Part shown: positions 1-9,556 of the stretch, in pieces | Layout: every line of letters starts with the position of its first letter | Position numbering within the stretch: the first letter of the stretch is position 1 | Origin: Paragorgia papillata | Lineage: Eukaryota; Cnidaria; Anthozoa; Scleralcyonacea; Coralliidae | Length of the DNA stretch: 64,000 bases | Direction: 5' to 3' | Assembly (NCBI GenBank): GCA_035771165.1 | Contig: JAWNZC010000367.1 | Coordinates: 596,501-660,500, forward strand | The notes under the pieces: model-generated | What the model saw: the letters and a program-made list of their open reading frames with translations, nothing else | Databases searched by the model: none | What the model was told of the DNA's origin: nothing | Position numbers and translations under genes: made by a program

Positions 1-158
1 TAAAACAGGATACTTTCATCATTCGATTAGCTAGTGAATCGTTTTCCCATTTATCAGGAAATTCATAGGAAAAAATTAAAAATATATTCGAAATAACAAA
101 ATTTGCGAGGGCGAATGAAAAGATGTTCATTAGCGTTAAGCAGTGTTAAGCCATATAA

Positions 159-1060
159 GGCCCTGTTCAAACGTCGCGCTTATCATGTGCCGAACCTAAT
201 TCGAAGTGTTAGGCACATGATGAGTTCGACGTTTGAATCAATGAAGTTCGACGATTTTAATTAAGTTGGACGCCAACATTAAGTTCGACCGAGGCGGTCG
301 CGCTTAGGTCGAACTTAATGTATTAAGTTCGACTTGGCGCGACGTCGATTCAAACGTCGAACTTATCATGTGCCGAACCTAATGCAATTCACGAAAAAAC
401 GTGTCTGTCTAGTTTATCTCGCTGTAATGCGAGGTGAAAACATGAAACTTAATACGCATGGCGGTCTTTTCGAGTAAATATGGACACGATACAAACATTA
501 ATGATCTCTTCTCGCGAGTGCATAACTTGTAGAAGCGCGCCGACATGTAATCGATGCGCTGACTCCGCATTCACCTGACAACAGGCTAGTGTAAGGCAGA
601 TTCAAGTCAATTATCTACTCACAATTACAGTAAAAAACCGCTAACAAGAAGCTACATTTCACCAAATCAGCCTGGGATAGGTTCTTATATATTCTTATAT
701 AAATAAATTCTCAATTTTAGCCTGAGGTTCTTAATAGGAGTAGGTTCTTGTTGGCGGGTTTTTACTGTATTCTGTTTTCTTTTCTCGCTCTCTTCGGATT
801 TACCGTCACCATATTTCGACAAGAAAATAGTGAAAAATAGACAAGAAAAACGAAAACCGTGCGATTCATGGCACATTATTCATGTAAGCGGTACATTCGC
901 GTAGGTGGACATTGACCAAATTCAACGAATGCTCGCATATAGCAATTAAGTTCGACTAATTAAGTTCGACGTTTGAATCAACGTCGAATCACGTCGAACT
1001 TTGTCGAACTTAATATGTATTAGGTTCGGCACATGATAAGCGCGACGTTTGAACCGGGCC
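159..1060. mobile_element. Harbinger-type non-autonomous DNA transposon (902 bp)
   Basis: The left end begins GGCCCTGTTCAAACGTCGCG and the right end, read on the other strand, begins GGCCCGGTTCAAACGTCGCG. The match continues for about 43 bp. The element is flanked by TAA at 156-158 and 1061-1063. A three-base TWA duplication with a GGCC/GGGCC start is characteristic of PIF/Harbinger elements. The interior is built from repeated AAGTTCGAC/GTCGAACTT words in both orientations around 240-370 and 950-1010, so the ends are compound. I see no transposase reading frame inside. Confidence 0.75.
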
Positions 1061-1063
1061 TAA

Positions 1064-1890
1064 AGGGCTATAAAAAGGAGTTTGGTATCAGTAATTTACG
1101 TCACAGATGATGTCATGCTGGTGTACAAGTGGTATTAAATGCCAAACCCAAGATGGGCTAGATTAGGAAAGGTTTAATTCTGAAATCTAGCCTTTGAACA
1201 AGATTGTGTATTTGTGTAAAAGTGGTTCAAAGGATATATCGTTGCGAAACAACTGTGTGCGTAGCTCTCTTTGGTTTTACGTTGATGCGCGTCTTAATTT
1301 GTTCAAGCAAACCATGCTTTCAACCTATTAATATATACAGTTAGTGCTATATAGATATAACAAATATTAGCAATGACAGTACTGACCAAAAAGTATGCTC
1401 GTTTTGTGTTTTGCCCACTGACGCAGAGTTTATCTGCCCGTACAAAATAAAAAGGGCAGAAATGAAAATGACAAAATTCAAGAGTTTCGTGCTTGTGGAA
1501 GCTGATTTGTTATTGTATTAAAGCCGAGTTGTATGTTCTACTCTGGATAATGACCGTTTTAGTATGCCATCGCCATTAGCAAGTCAGAAACAGGGAAAAT
1601 GCGATTTGAGGCTTGTAATTTCTTCATATAAATAGAGAATCAAAGCAAATCGATCGTCAAATCCATATCATGGAAATCTTGAAATCGCCAAAGACATCAC
1701 GAAATCACCATAGAAATCCCCTCGACACTTTAAAAGTTATTCTTATCTTGGCGTATTTTTGATACCCTCGAGTTCCTGGAAGACCATACATGAACGTTTC
1801 TTGTCATTGTCAACATAGATAAATAATTAATGCCTTTTTTTGTCATTGCAAATTAAAACTGAATAGTAAATAAGCAGAGCGAGTGCTGTT
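1064..1890. other. Non-coding stretch 3' of the SRCR exon
   Basis: No exon, RNA gene or repeat structure is recognised. If the SRCR gene is read leftwards, this would be intron sequence. I looked on the minus strand for the rest of the SRCR domain and did not find it. Confidence 0.4.
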
Positions 1891-1940
1891 TCACGACGTA
1901 CTAAAAGACATTATAGAACAAATTAAACAAAAAAACTCAC

Positions 1941-2517
1941 CACAGTCGTGTAATCCAAATCCATTATGAGGACATTCTATCACGGCGAAATCTGATTCTC
2001 TACAACTCACGTCATCCATCCAAATTGTCCCTGTTCCAGCTCCAAATTTCCTTGTGAACGTTCCGCCATCAAATCCCAGTTCTTGGCATGCGACACGGCT
2101 ATTCAAAGCGGTCCAACTATCATCACAAACCGTTCCCCAAACTCCATTATAAAGTACTTCAAGCCGCCCTTCGTTATAGCCATAGCCATCTACAAGTCTT
2201 GCAGACGGTGACCAAACAAAATGTCGTTCATCTTGTACTGAACTAGTGTTGTCTGGAATACTTGTAAACAAGATCTGAGACGTCTGAGTACCGTTTGCAA
2301 CAAGAGTTCCGTAAACTATCATAGTGGCGTTGGCTGAAAATATGATTTTCACACCAGGCTCAACCGTCAGTGTTGCGTTCTCGTGAACTACCACGGTCTG
2401 GTTGACTTTGTAAGCTTCATTTTGAAAAATAATAACTTTGTCTTCGTAGATATCGCCACCGTTAAATCCGTGAGAAACAATGACAACGCACAAAACTACG
2501 ACAAGTGCGAAGTACAT
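1941..2517 (-). CDS. First coding exon of a secreted beta-helix/SRCR protein
   Basis: About 192 codons are read on the minus strand. The first ATG (2515-2517) is followed by a hydrophobic stretch (YFALVVVLCVVIVSHG), a good signal peptide. Residues about 25-95 have the alternating pattern of a parallel beta-helix or LTIEPGV-type module and carry five N-glycosylation sequons. An SRCR domain follows from about residue 103: RLVDG, a GTVCDDSW motif, ACQELGF, and cysteines in the VSC, IEC and HDC positions. The frame runs into a consensus donor (GTGAGT, complement of 1935-1940) right after the HDC cysteine, in phase 1, so the last part of the SRCR domain must lie in another exon to the left, which I could not find. 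This arrangement recalls Bark beetle-like surface proteins with SRCR modules. An extracellular adhesion or recognition role is inferred. A fold-back transposon sits a few hundred bases upstream. Confidence 0.85.
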
Positions 2518-2813
2518 TATCGCGTTCCGCGCTCTTCTTCGTACTATCGCAATGACCAACCTCGTGCCCAGGTTCTTATCTCCGCTTCCCAGCCCCCGCC
2601 CACCGCTGCGAAAAGACCCTGGTTTCGGTTGGTCACGTGGCTCCCAGAATCTGGGTGGTTATTTTAAAAACACGATCGGAAATCGCACACAAAATCGGCC
2701 ACTTTCATGGGGCAGTTCGCAGCCCACGTGCGTGCTGGCTCAAGTGAGTTGTCGGCCGTGTATTGATGACGTTTACACGCAAGATATTCGTTCTACGCAT
2801 GCGTAGCTAATAT
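2518..2813. other. Upstream region of the SRCR gene, with a relic inverted repeat
   Basis: This GC-richer stretch should hold the promoter or 5' UTR of the minus-strand SRCR gene, but no TATA box or other decisive site is visible. ACCAACC at 2555-2561 and GGTTGGT at 2627-2633 bound a short segment whose ends are imperfect inverted copies (ACCAACC, then a CCAGG core about ten bases in). It may be the remnant of a small MITE overlapping the 5' UTR. Confidence 0.3.
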
Positions 2814-2822
2814 GGGTCAGCC

Positions 2823-4545
2823 CAATCTCGTACCCAGACCCGCGCGTTCCCATACTCACACGAGGCTCTGGTAACAGCCATTTCAGGGCCCGTTTTGATT
2901 GGCTAATCCAATGCGCATGCTCGACTAGAAATCGTTGCCTGATCTTGCCCAGGTTTATAAATATCACTTCAGCCGAAGTTAGAATATGCCACAATGAACA
3001 AAATACTCTCAACTTGGTATAGTTGATGCAGGGTTGTGATATTTTAGCCTCCAATGCCGATAGGCTTTCATGTTGACGACTTTTGAACGGTTCCGAGGGG
3101 AAAAGCGGCGAGTATCAAATGGCATGGCACGTTCCGCGCGGCATCTTGTCTGTTGTGGAACAAAATGGCTAGTAAGTTCAGAACTACTCATCATTAAAAT
3201 ATATTGTCTACGTATGTTAACACATGTTGAATAAGCTTTCATTTGGTGTAAGTTCAAGTTTTTCCGTTTTGTAAAACTTGTTAAAATGTCCAAAATGTGC
3301 GAACTGCTGTTCAAAATAATATTACAAATATTAAACAGGAAATTGACTTCTCACAAGTGTTAATACAGAATTTTATATATATTTTTAAATATTTAACGCA
3401 CAACATTGAGAGATATACCAAAGAGAAGCTATTGAAAAATGCTATTTTCGGTAGAACTTTCAAGTTTTTAGCTAAACGGAAAATATTTTTTAAATGGGAA
3501 AACGTCTGTCATTTAATTCATTGCGTGAATTGTTAATGAATAAATATTATATAAATCAGTAATATTGTTGACTTCTAAGGTATCTTTATAAACCCTCTGA
3601 ACGCTAAAATCTCTTTTACTCTATAATTACTCTGGCTATATATAACACCAGGCGATTCTACTCCTCACGGAGAGGTCGCTCGGGTTATAAAGGATTTAAA
3701 ACTAAAACCTGCTGTGAACGCTGAGGCTTTAGTATTTTATTACTCTGGCCAACGCTAGGCGATTCTACTCGTCAGTCGTCACTGCCTGGGAGATCGCTAG
3801 GGTTAAAATAAAAGCTACAAATTTCAATGTGAAGTCCTCCAAATTCTCTTGCTTTGGTTTGCTTTCGCTAGAAAGCCGCAAACGTTTCAAAAGCTTCATT
3901 ATAAGATGCATTCGAAGTCAACAATAATAATATTATTTGATTTAATAATCAAATGACAGACGTTTTCCCATTTTTAAAATATTTTCCGTTTAGCTAAAAA
4001 CTTGAAATTTCTACCCCAAATAGCATTTTTTAATGGCTTCCCTTTGATATATCTCTCAATGTTGTGCGTTAAATATTTAAAAAAATATATAAAATTCTGT
4101 ATTAACACTTGTGAGAAGTCAATTTCCTGTTTATTTGTAATTAATAATTTACAAAACGGAAAAATTTGAACTATACATCAAATGAAAGCTTATTCAACAT
4201 GTGTTAACATACGTACACAATATATTTCAATGATGAGTAGTTCTGAATTTACTAGCCGTTTTTGTTCCACAACTGACAAGATTCCACGCGCAATGTGCCA
4301 TGCCATCGGCATTGGATGCTAAAATATCACAACCCCGCATCAAATAACTACCAAGTTGAGAGTATTTTGTTCATTGTGGCAAATTCTAACTTCGACTGAA
4401 GTGATATTTATAAACCTGGGCGAGATCAGGCAACGATTTCTAGTCGAGCATGCGCATTGGATTAGCCAATCAAAACGGGCCCTGAAATGGCTGTTACCAG
4501 AGCCTCGTGTGAGTATGGGAACGCGTGGGTCTGGGTACGAGATTG
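2823..4545. mobile_element. Fold-back (long-TIR, MULE-like) transposon with 9-bp duplication
   Basis: The two arms (about 2823-3577 and 3913-4545) are inverted copies over more than 600 bp with scattered mismatches and indels. The outer ends read CAATCTCGTACCCAGACC and its complement. Immediately outside both ends is the same 9-mer, GGGTCAGCC (2814-2822 and 4546-4554), an exact target-site duplication. Very long inverted arms with 9-bp duplications fit Mutator-like or fold-back elements; no transposase is present. A transcript of this segment would form a hairpin of several hundred base pairs. Confidence 0.85.
3578..3912. repeat. Loop of the fold-back element, dispersed TTACTCTG-type repeat
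   Basis: The unpaired centre contains two degenerate copies of a motif found elsewhere in this window: TTACTCTGGC, then an AGGCGATTCTACTC block, then GGGTTA. Similar units occur at 5410-5610, 14043-14293 and 63488-63751. Confidence 0.6.
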
Positions 4546-4802
4546 GGGTCAGCCCGTATTTCGTCGTATCCGTATCGATAGGCACTTATAGTACGTATTC
4601 CATAAAAGGGCATGAGTTGCGTAATTGAAAGAGCAAATACACGACGCTCAATGGCATATACGCGACTTTAACGAGCAAATACTTGACGTTTCCAGTGCTT
4701 GCGCAATGTTGGTTAACTTTATATGGCTGAATTAGGATTGCAAAATGGCGGAAGAACGAACTAGCCATGCACATCCATTGGCGCATCCATCTATTTATTC
4801 AA

Positions 4803-4954
4803 ATGGTGGAACTTGGGACTGAAAATTGCAATGGAAGACTGTATCACTGCCCATTATGTCCTCCAAACAAATGTGCTAAAGAACTTCCTTCGCGAGTAAA
4901 GGAACATTTTAATTAAGAAGGTCCACTGGGAAAACAGAATTCATGAATTTCCAG
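4803..4954 (+). CDS. Exon 1 of the HMGXB3-like gene (zinc-finger start, frameshifted)
   Basis: From ATG 4803 the frame encodes about 38 residues with a zinc-binding start, YHCPLCPPNK, followed by LPSRVKEHF. It then hits TAA at 4915-4917. In the +1 frame the sequence continues as KVHWENRIHEFP up to a donor, CCAG|GTATAA, at 4954. Joining the two frames gives a plausible C2H2-like finger, so I infer a 1-base insertion or 2-base deletion near 4912-4917. The donor leaves one base (G) that pairs with GT at the start of the next exon to give GGT, an exact phase match. An in-frame ATG further upstream (about 4767) could also be the start. Confidence is limited by the shortness of the exon. Confidence 0.55.
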
Positions 4955-6095
4955 GTATAATTTAAACGATGATTGTTAAATTTCACGTCATTGAAAATCC
5001 ATGCATAATATTAATTTTAGTCATGTGGCCACGAAATGATTGAAAAGATGGTACAGTCACAGAATAGGATTCTGTGGTATAGTATTAAAGGCTGATATTT
5101 ATATAAACTACAAAATACTGACGTTTTGAGTGTAGCTTTTCATTTCTTCAGAAAAAGATGTTGCTCTACAGTACAGTCAGTACTGAATCGTTAATATTCT
5201 TTACTAATCTTCACTGAAATGTCAGTATCTCGTTGTGCTGTACAAAATATCTGCACTTCACCACCTTTTCACTTTGTTGGATATCAGAGCCACTGCCTAC
5301 ACTTTTTGTGTTCTTAGAAAATAAAAATGTGTTTTCAATGTACAGAGTGTATCGCTGACAAGTTCGTGGTGGAAATAGTAAAGTTATGACCATAAATCTT
5401 GTGGATATATTAACCCATTGCTGCCTAGAATAATCCAGATAGGTGTCTGAGGATTCTTCTTTGAATGAGTAAAATTGTCTGGCATTTATGACAAGAGTAA
5501 AACAAAAAGACTGTTTTTGTCTGGCTCAGGTGGGAATGGGTGAAAACATCTGTACACAAATCATTTAACCATTAATTGTAAGAGTTGATTATATATGCTT
5601 GTCCAGAATAATCTGGACTGACATACATTTGGCTGATAGGCCAACAGACCATTTGGCCAACCAGGTTTGATCAACAGATACCTCTTTAGCCAGGCCAAAA
5701 ACAAATATATGGATTTCCCATTTCCTGACCCTACCTAGTTTTTTTTTCAGCAAAATGCCAATCCTAAACTTTTTATTTGAAGAGTGTGGGCCTGAGTTGC
5801 AGCATGATTTGCACATTGGGATAGCAAGCTGCATAATGGCAGAACCTAGTAATGTACTCAAAATGTGCTACCATACTGTAATTGATATTTGGTTTTGGAC
5901 TCTAAATAATGACGGGGCTCTAAATAAAAAATAAGTAAAAAAATAGAAATCCAACCTACCCTTCCTAAGTTTTTCTGAATAGAAATAGGAAATCCCAGTA
6001 TTTTTTTTTGGCCCCAGCATAAGAAAAATTCTTTGTTTTTTTGTGCTGAACTGTTTTACATGACATATTCCAAATTTCTTTTTATATGATTTAAG
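4955..6095. other. Intron 1 of the HMGXB3-like gene
   Basis: GTATAA donor at 4955, acceptor TTTAAG at 6090-6095. A copy of the TTAACCCATTGCTGCC repeat family begins at 5410 and extends to about 5610. No coding capacity is recognised on either strand. Confidence 0.5.
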
Positions 6096-6354
6096 GTTTA
6101 AGCATTCTGAGATGCAAACTGTCCTGCACATTCCCATCAAGCCGGCGTGGGTCAGATGACAAGAATATAAAGGATATCACCCACTATCACTGTTTTGGCT
6201 GTAATTGTGGATTTAAGCGTCGGAATGAAGCAATTAGGCACATTCGTAGCACACATAATGTTCAGCTCTCAATGCAGCCATTATGTTCAGGGCAACAACA
6301 ACAACAGCAACAACAACAGCAACAACAACAGCAACAACAACAGCAGTGCTCTGC

Positions 6355-6388
<34 letters not shown>

Positions 6389-7758
6389 GCAGCAGTTGCA
6401 ACAACAACAACAGGATCAACATCAACAGCAGCAACAACAACAACAGCAGCAGCAACAACAACAACAATAGCAACAACAACAACAACAACAGCAGCAACAA
6501 CAATAATAACAGAAGCAGCAGCAGCAACAACAACAACAACATCAGCAACAACAACAACAGCAGCAATAACAGCAGCAACAACAGCAGCAACAACAGCAGC
6601 ACAACAACAGCAGCAACAGCTAGAACAACAAATGCAGCAACAACAGGAAACAGATCAACATTTGCAATCCCTACAGCAACAACAACAACAACAGACACTG
6701 TCACAAGAGCAACAACAGGACACAGATATTACAACTGCATTTGATAATCAGTCATTTCAGGAGCTTGAGTTCCGATACAGATCTGCTCAATCAAGATCAA
6801 TGCGACAACAGCCAACCAGGGTTAAATGTCCATTCTCTGATTGTTGCAGAGAATTCCATCCAAATTCCCTCTCAAGTCACATTAAAACAAAGCATGCTGT
6901 AGATGAAAGAAAGGGAATAATATCAACAAGATACTTGAATGGAACTTGTGTCGATTATACAAATGGGATTTATCTGGTTCGCAAACAATTGCGAGGAACG
7001 GATCATCCTATTCATTGTCAATTCAAGACCTCAAGTCCTGCCTCTATAATTTGTAGTGTGGATACCTGTCGCCAGCTTAGCAATACTGCTTCTAGAAGTG
7101 GTAAAGCTAATTTTCTTTGTGATCATCTGAAATCCACCCATTTTATTGGCACTTCAGTTGTTACTGATCGCTTAAAAGAACATTCTCTTGATTTTGTGAT
7201 CAATACTTTAAAATGGTTGAAATTAGAGCGGAAATCAGAATGTTTGGAGTGGCAGAAGCAAGCTGACCACAACAGAATTCCACTTGTTGTACAAATGCCT
7301 GTTACACCAGATTTTTCTACTCGTTTTTTCCACTTTTCAGTATTTGCCAACATCAAGAGAGATCATTACTGGTCATTTTGTAAACGTGTGGTGGTTTCAT
7401 TCGACAAAGAAAGCTCATCCTTCCACTGCACGTGCTGCACTTCTCGCCGCTCCTGCATGCACAAGTGCCTTGTCAAGTGGGCAATTGGGCAGTGGCATCC
7501 TTCTGTTATTGGTACATCTAGGATACTGCAGATGGATGAAGAGATTGGTGACACCCTAGATTTTACTGCAACTGAGGAAAGTGTTGCTGATGAGCACTTA
7601 GAGGTAGATGAAGATAACAACAATATACCTGGCAGTATGTTTTACCCTCCAGTTGGAGATGTTACTGTCAAGTTTGTTAAATACTTGTTGAGTGAGAAGA
7701 AAATCCCTGCACAACTCCCCTTAGCCTTAACAGTTCAGAAGGAAAATTATGGTAAAAG
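6096..7758 (+). CDS. Exon 2: C2H2 fingers, Q/T/A tract and SWIM-like finger
   Basis: Open in one frame for about 554 codons from the acceptor to a donor (AAAAG|GTAAAA, 7758). The exon starts with a CxxC-containing segment and a canonical C2H2 finger (6188-6262; CFGC, 12 residues, H, 4 residues, H). A low-complexity tract follows (about 6290-6720): Q, then T/A, then Q again. Next is a second C2H2-like finger (CPFSDC...HIKTKH) near 6828-6895. About 200 residues further on comes FHCTCC...SCMHK (about 7422-7466), which fits a SWIM zinc finger (CxC, six residues, CxH). The end is acidic (DEEIGDTLDF..., EVDEDNNN). SWIM fingers bind DNA or protein and occur in transposase-derived proteins. The frame is intact across the whole exon, unlike the neighbouring exons. 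Confidence 0.8.
6290..6720 (+). repeat. CAA/CAG triplet microsatellite inside exon 2
   Basis: About 430 bp of CAA with interspersed CAG, GCA and ACA units. All three plus-strand frames are largely open here (N/S, Q and T/A). The gene frame changes from Q to T/A near 6350 and back to Q near 6600, which requires two indels that cancel each other. Confidence 0.95.
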
Positions 7759-8306
7759 GTAAAATACTGTAGATAATTGCATGATGTCTGACCCACAGTT
7801 GTTTAATTTGTATGTTGGAAGATAAATTATTAGTTAAATAGTTCAGTTGTTGGATCAGTTTAGTCATGATAGAAGTCATGTGTATGCATGTATTGTATTG
7901 TTCTGTTTGTGGTAATATGATAATATGGGTTATGTCTGCTTTATCGCGAAAACTTGCTTATTGAATCTACTATTACAAAAGTTAGCAATTGTTAATTAGA
8001 ATTGACCAATCAGCTTAGTTTTCAAGATTGCAACAAAGAAGGAAGAGAATGTTCTAATTTTGAACAGTACGGTAAGTGATAGTTTGTGGAAACTTTTTAC
8101 AATGCAAACATTTAAGGAATTTATCACTTATCAGTTTTAATTTACAATTATGAAGAGTTTTGTAATCATGGGTATTGGCTATTAAGTTGGTTAGCCTTTG
8201 TGTCAGATGTTTGATTTTCCCCCTAATCCTCAGCCAGTTTGTGCAGTAACTGAAACAAAACAATTGGCTTATATACACTTAATAATATGCTTTAATTACT
8301 TTTCAG
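7759..8306. other. Intron 2 of the HMGXB3-like gene
   Basis: GTAAAA donor, TTTTCAG acceptor (ends 8306). Nothing else is recognised inside. Confidence 0.55.
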
Positions 8307-8413
8307 TTATATTCCAACAGAGACTACCTGCTTTTATTGCGAATCACCACTGACTGAGCCATACTGTATCACACAAAACGCCAAACTAGTGACCCTGAAA
8401 GGGATAGTTGAAG
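8307..8413 (+). CDS. Exon 3 of the HMGXB3-like gene
   Basis: The acceptor TTTTCAG and the donor GAAG|GTACAT bound 107 bp. Spliced to exon 2 it completes an AGT codon and encodes YIPTETTCFYCESPLTEPYC and a further stretch to LKGIVEG. The CFYC pair and the later cysteine look like half of a zinc-binding unit completed by CDNC in exon 4. Both junction phases fit. Confidence 0.7.
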
Positions 8414-8670
8414 GTACATGTACAGTAACGTCATGCATGGTGCTCTTAAGTATGCATTATCTTTTTAAAATCTGCTATTTTTACAAAATAAAATAGCAAC
8501 AGTTACTTATTAAGTAACTTCATTAATTCTTTAATTTATATTTGGGTCAAACGTTCTTGTAAGTTTAATATTTTATTCTTTTTTTATCTGGTATAAAATA
8601 ATAAATAACAGTAATACATTACTATGACTTATATTACATGTATATTTGGTTTGTTTTTTTATTATCTCAG

Positions 8671-8814
8671 GAGTTTCTTTATATGCAAAGTTTTGTGACA
8701 ACTGCAAGCTTCCATACAGATATCAGGAGTTTTCTGATGGTGTTCATAATTTCAATGACAACTGGATCCTTAGTATATATCGGATTATGTGATATGATCA
8801 GAAAACATCTCCAG
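8671..8814 (+). CDS. Exon 4 of the HMGXB3-like gene (internal frameshift)
   Basis: Acceptor ATTATCTCAG ends at 8670 and donor CTCCAG|GTGTGT lies at 8814. The entry frame reads VSLYAKFCDNCKLPYRYQEF, then SDGVHNFNDN, the motif expected at this point in the family, but meets TGA at 8790-8792. The +1 frame from about 8764 reads VYIGLCDMIRKHLQ to the donor, which also fits. I therefore infer one indel near 8763. The exon ends in phase 0 in the second frame. The next recognisable exon (19137) starts in phase 0, about 10 kb away. Confidence 0.65.
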
Positions 8815-8875
8815 GTGTGTCATTGTGATTATTTAATTTGTTTATATACCTATTTGCTTATACCTATTTGCAGTA

Positions 8876-8894
8876 CAGGGGCGGATCCAGGGGG
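8876..8894 (+). mobile_element. Left terminal repeat of a hAT transposon
   Basis: CAGGGGCGGATCCAGGGGG is a classic hAT terminus (CAGGGGCGGATC type). It lies 61 bp inside the intron after exon 4. No matching right end (complement) was seen between 18149 and 19136, so the right terminus is lost or too diverged for me to see. Taking out the later insertions leaves roughly 600 bp between this end and the transposase start codon at 13178. Confidence 0.6.
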
Positions 8895-9267
8895 TGTCAA
8901 AGGTGGCTCGAGACACGGTCAGATTTTTCTACATTCGAAATTTAGATAAAATATACTTAAATAAATAAATAAATTTACAATTTTAAAATTTTAACATTAT
9001 TTCAACAAAATCCCCTAATAAACTGAGTAAATTTCTAAATATTTCAAAAATTGGATAATTCGATTTCCTGAGACGTAATAGGTTACAGAAAGCGCGGGAA
9101 ATTCCGCATTGATCGATATTTTGCATATCAAATTATTTCCTACGATGACTGGCCGACAGCTCCCCGAAGTTTAACCCTTTAAGTTCGGGAAATAATCGTA
9201 AAATGATACTGCGATTTTGCGACACGGTCCGCGGTCCTGATGTTACTAAATATAGTAACTTCTTGCC
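8895..9267. other. 5' non-coding part of the hAT element
   Basis: AT-rich sequence between the hAT terminus and the inserted MITE. No open frame or motif is recognised. Confidence 0.35.
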
Positions 9268-9476
9268 TAGCCTGGTACCCTGGCCCAATCAAAGAATATG
9301 GGCCAGGTAACCACTAAAGACTTCTGCTTTCCTATTGGTTGAAATTTCGCGCGTTTTTAGTGGCTATGAGTGAAACTGCAATCGTCATAAGTGGATTTAG
9401 CCCTGATGACGCGAGAATGAGATTAGTGGTTACCTGGCCCATATTTCTTTTGAAATTGGGCCAGGGTACCAGGCTA
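9268..9476. mobile_element. 209-bp MITE with 9-bp duplication
   Basis: The ends are inverted copies of about 50 bp: TAGCCTGGTACCCTGGCCCA at the left and its complement at the right. They continue through ATGGGCCAGGTAACCACTAA in both arms. CTTCTTGCC is present directly outside both ends (9259-9267 and 9477-9485). The 9-bp duplication suggests a Mutator-like source. Confidence 0.9.
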
Positions 9477-9485
9477 CTTCTTGCC

Positions 9486-9556
9486 ATGTCCAGACACTGT
9501 GGAGGGTAGCAAGCCAATCACAGTGCGAGTTTTTGTGACGTAAGACACGGTGAGAC
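9486..9556 (+). promoter_or_regulatory. Candidate hAT promoter fragment (CCAAT and CRE-like sites)
   Basis: CCAAT at 9514-9518 and TGACGTAA at 9536-9543 lie in the short piece between two inserted elements. If the 3.5-kb element is removed, these sites would be about 160 bp upstream of the ATG at 13178. The promoter role is inferred from motif and position only. Confidence 0.35.

Noticed and set aside
2480..3054. Open frames of about 90-110 codons on both strands near the SRCR start
   Set aside because: They lie over the antisense of the SRCR exon and the left arm of the fold-back element, and none has a known domain.
6234..6704. 156-codon minus-strand frame of almost pure leucine
   Set aside because: It is the antisense reading of the CAA/CAG triplet tract inside exon 2.
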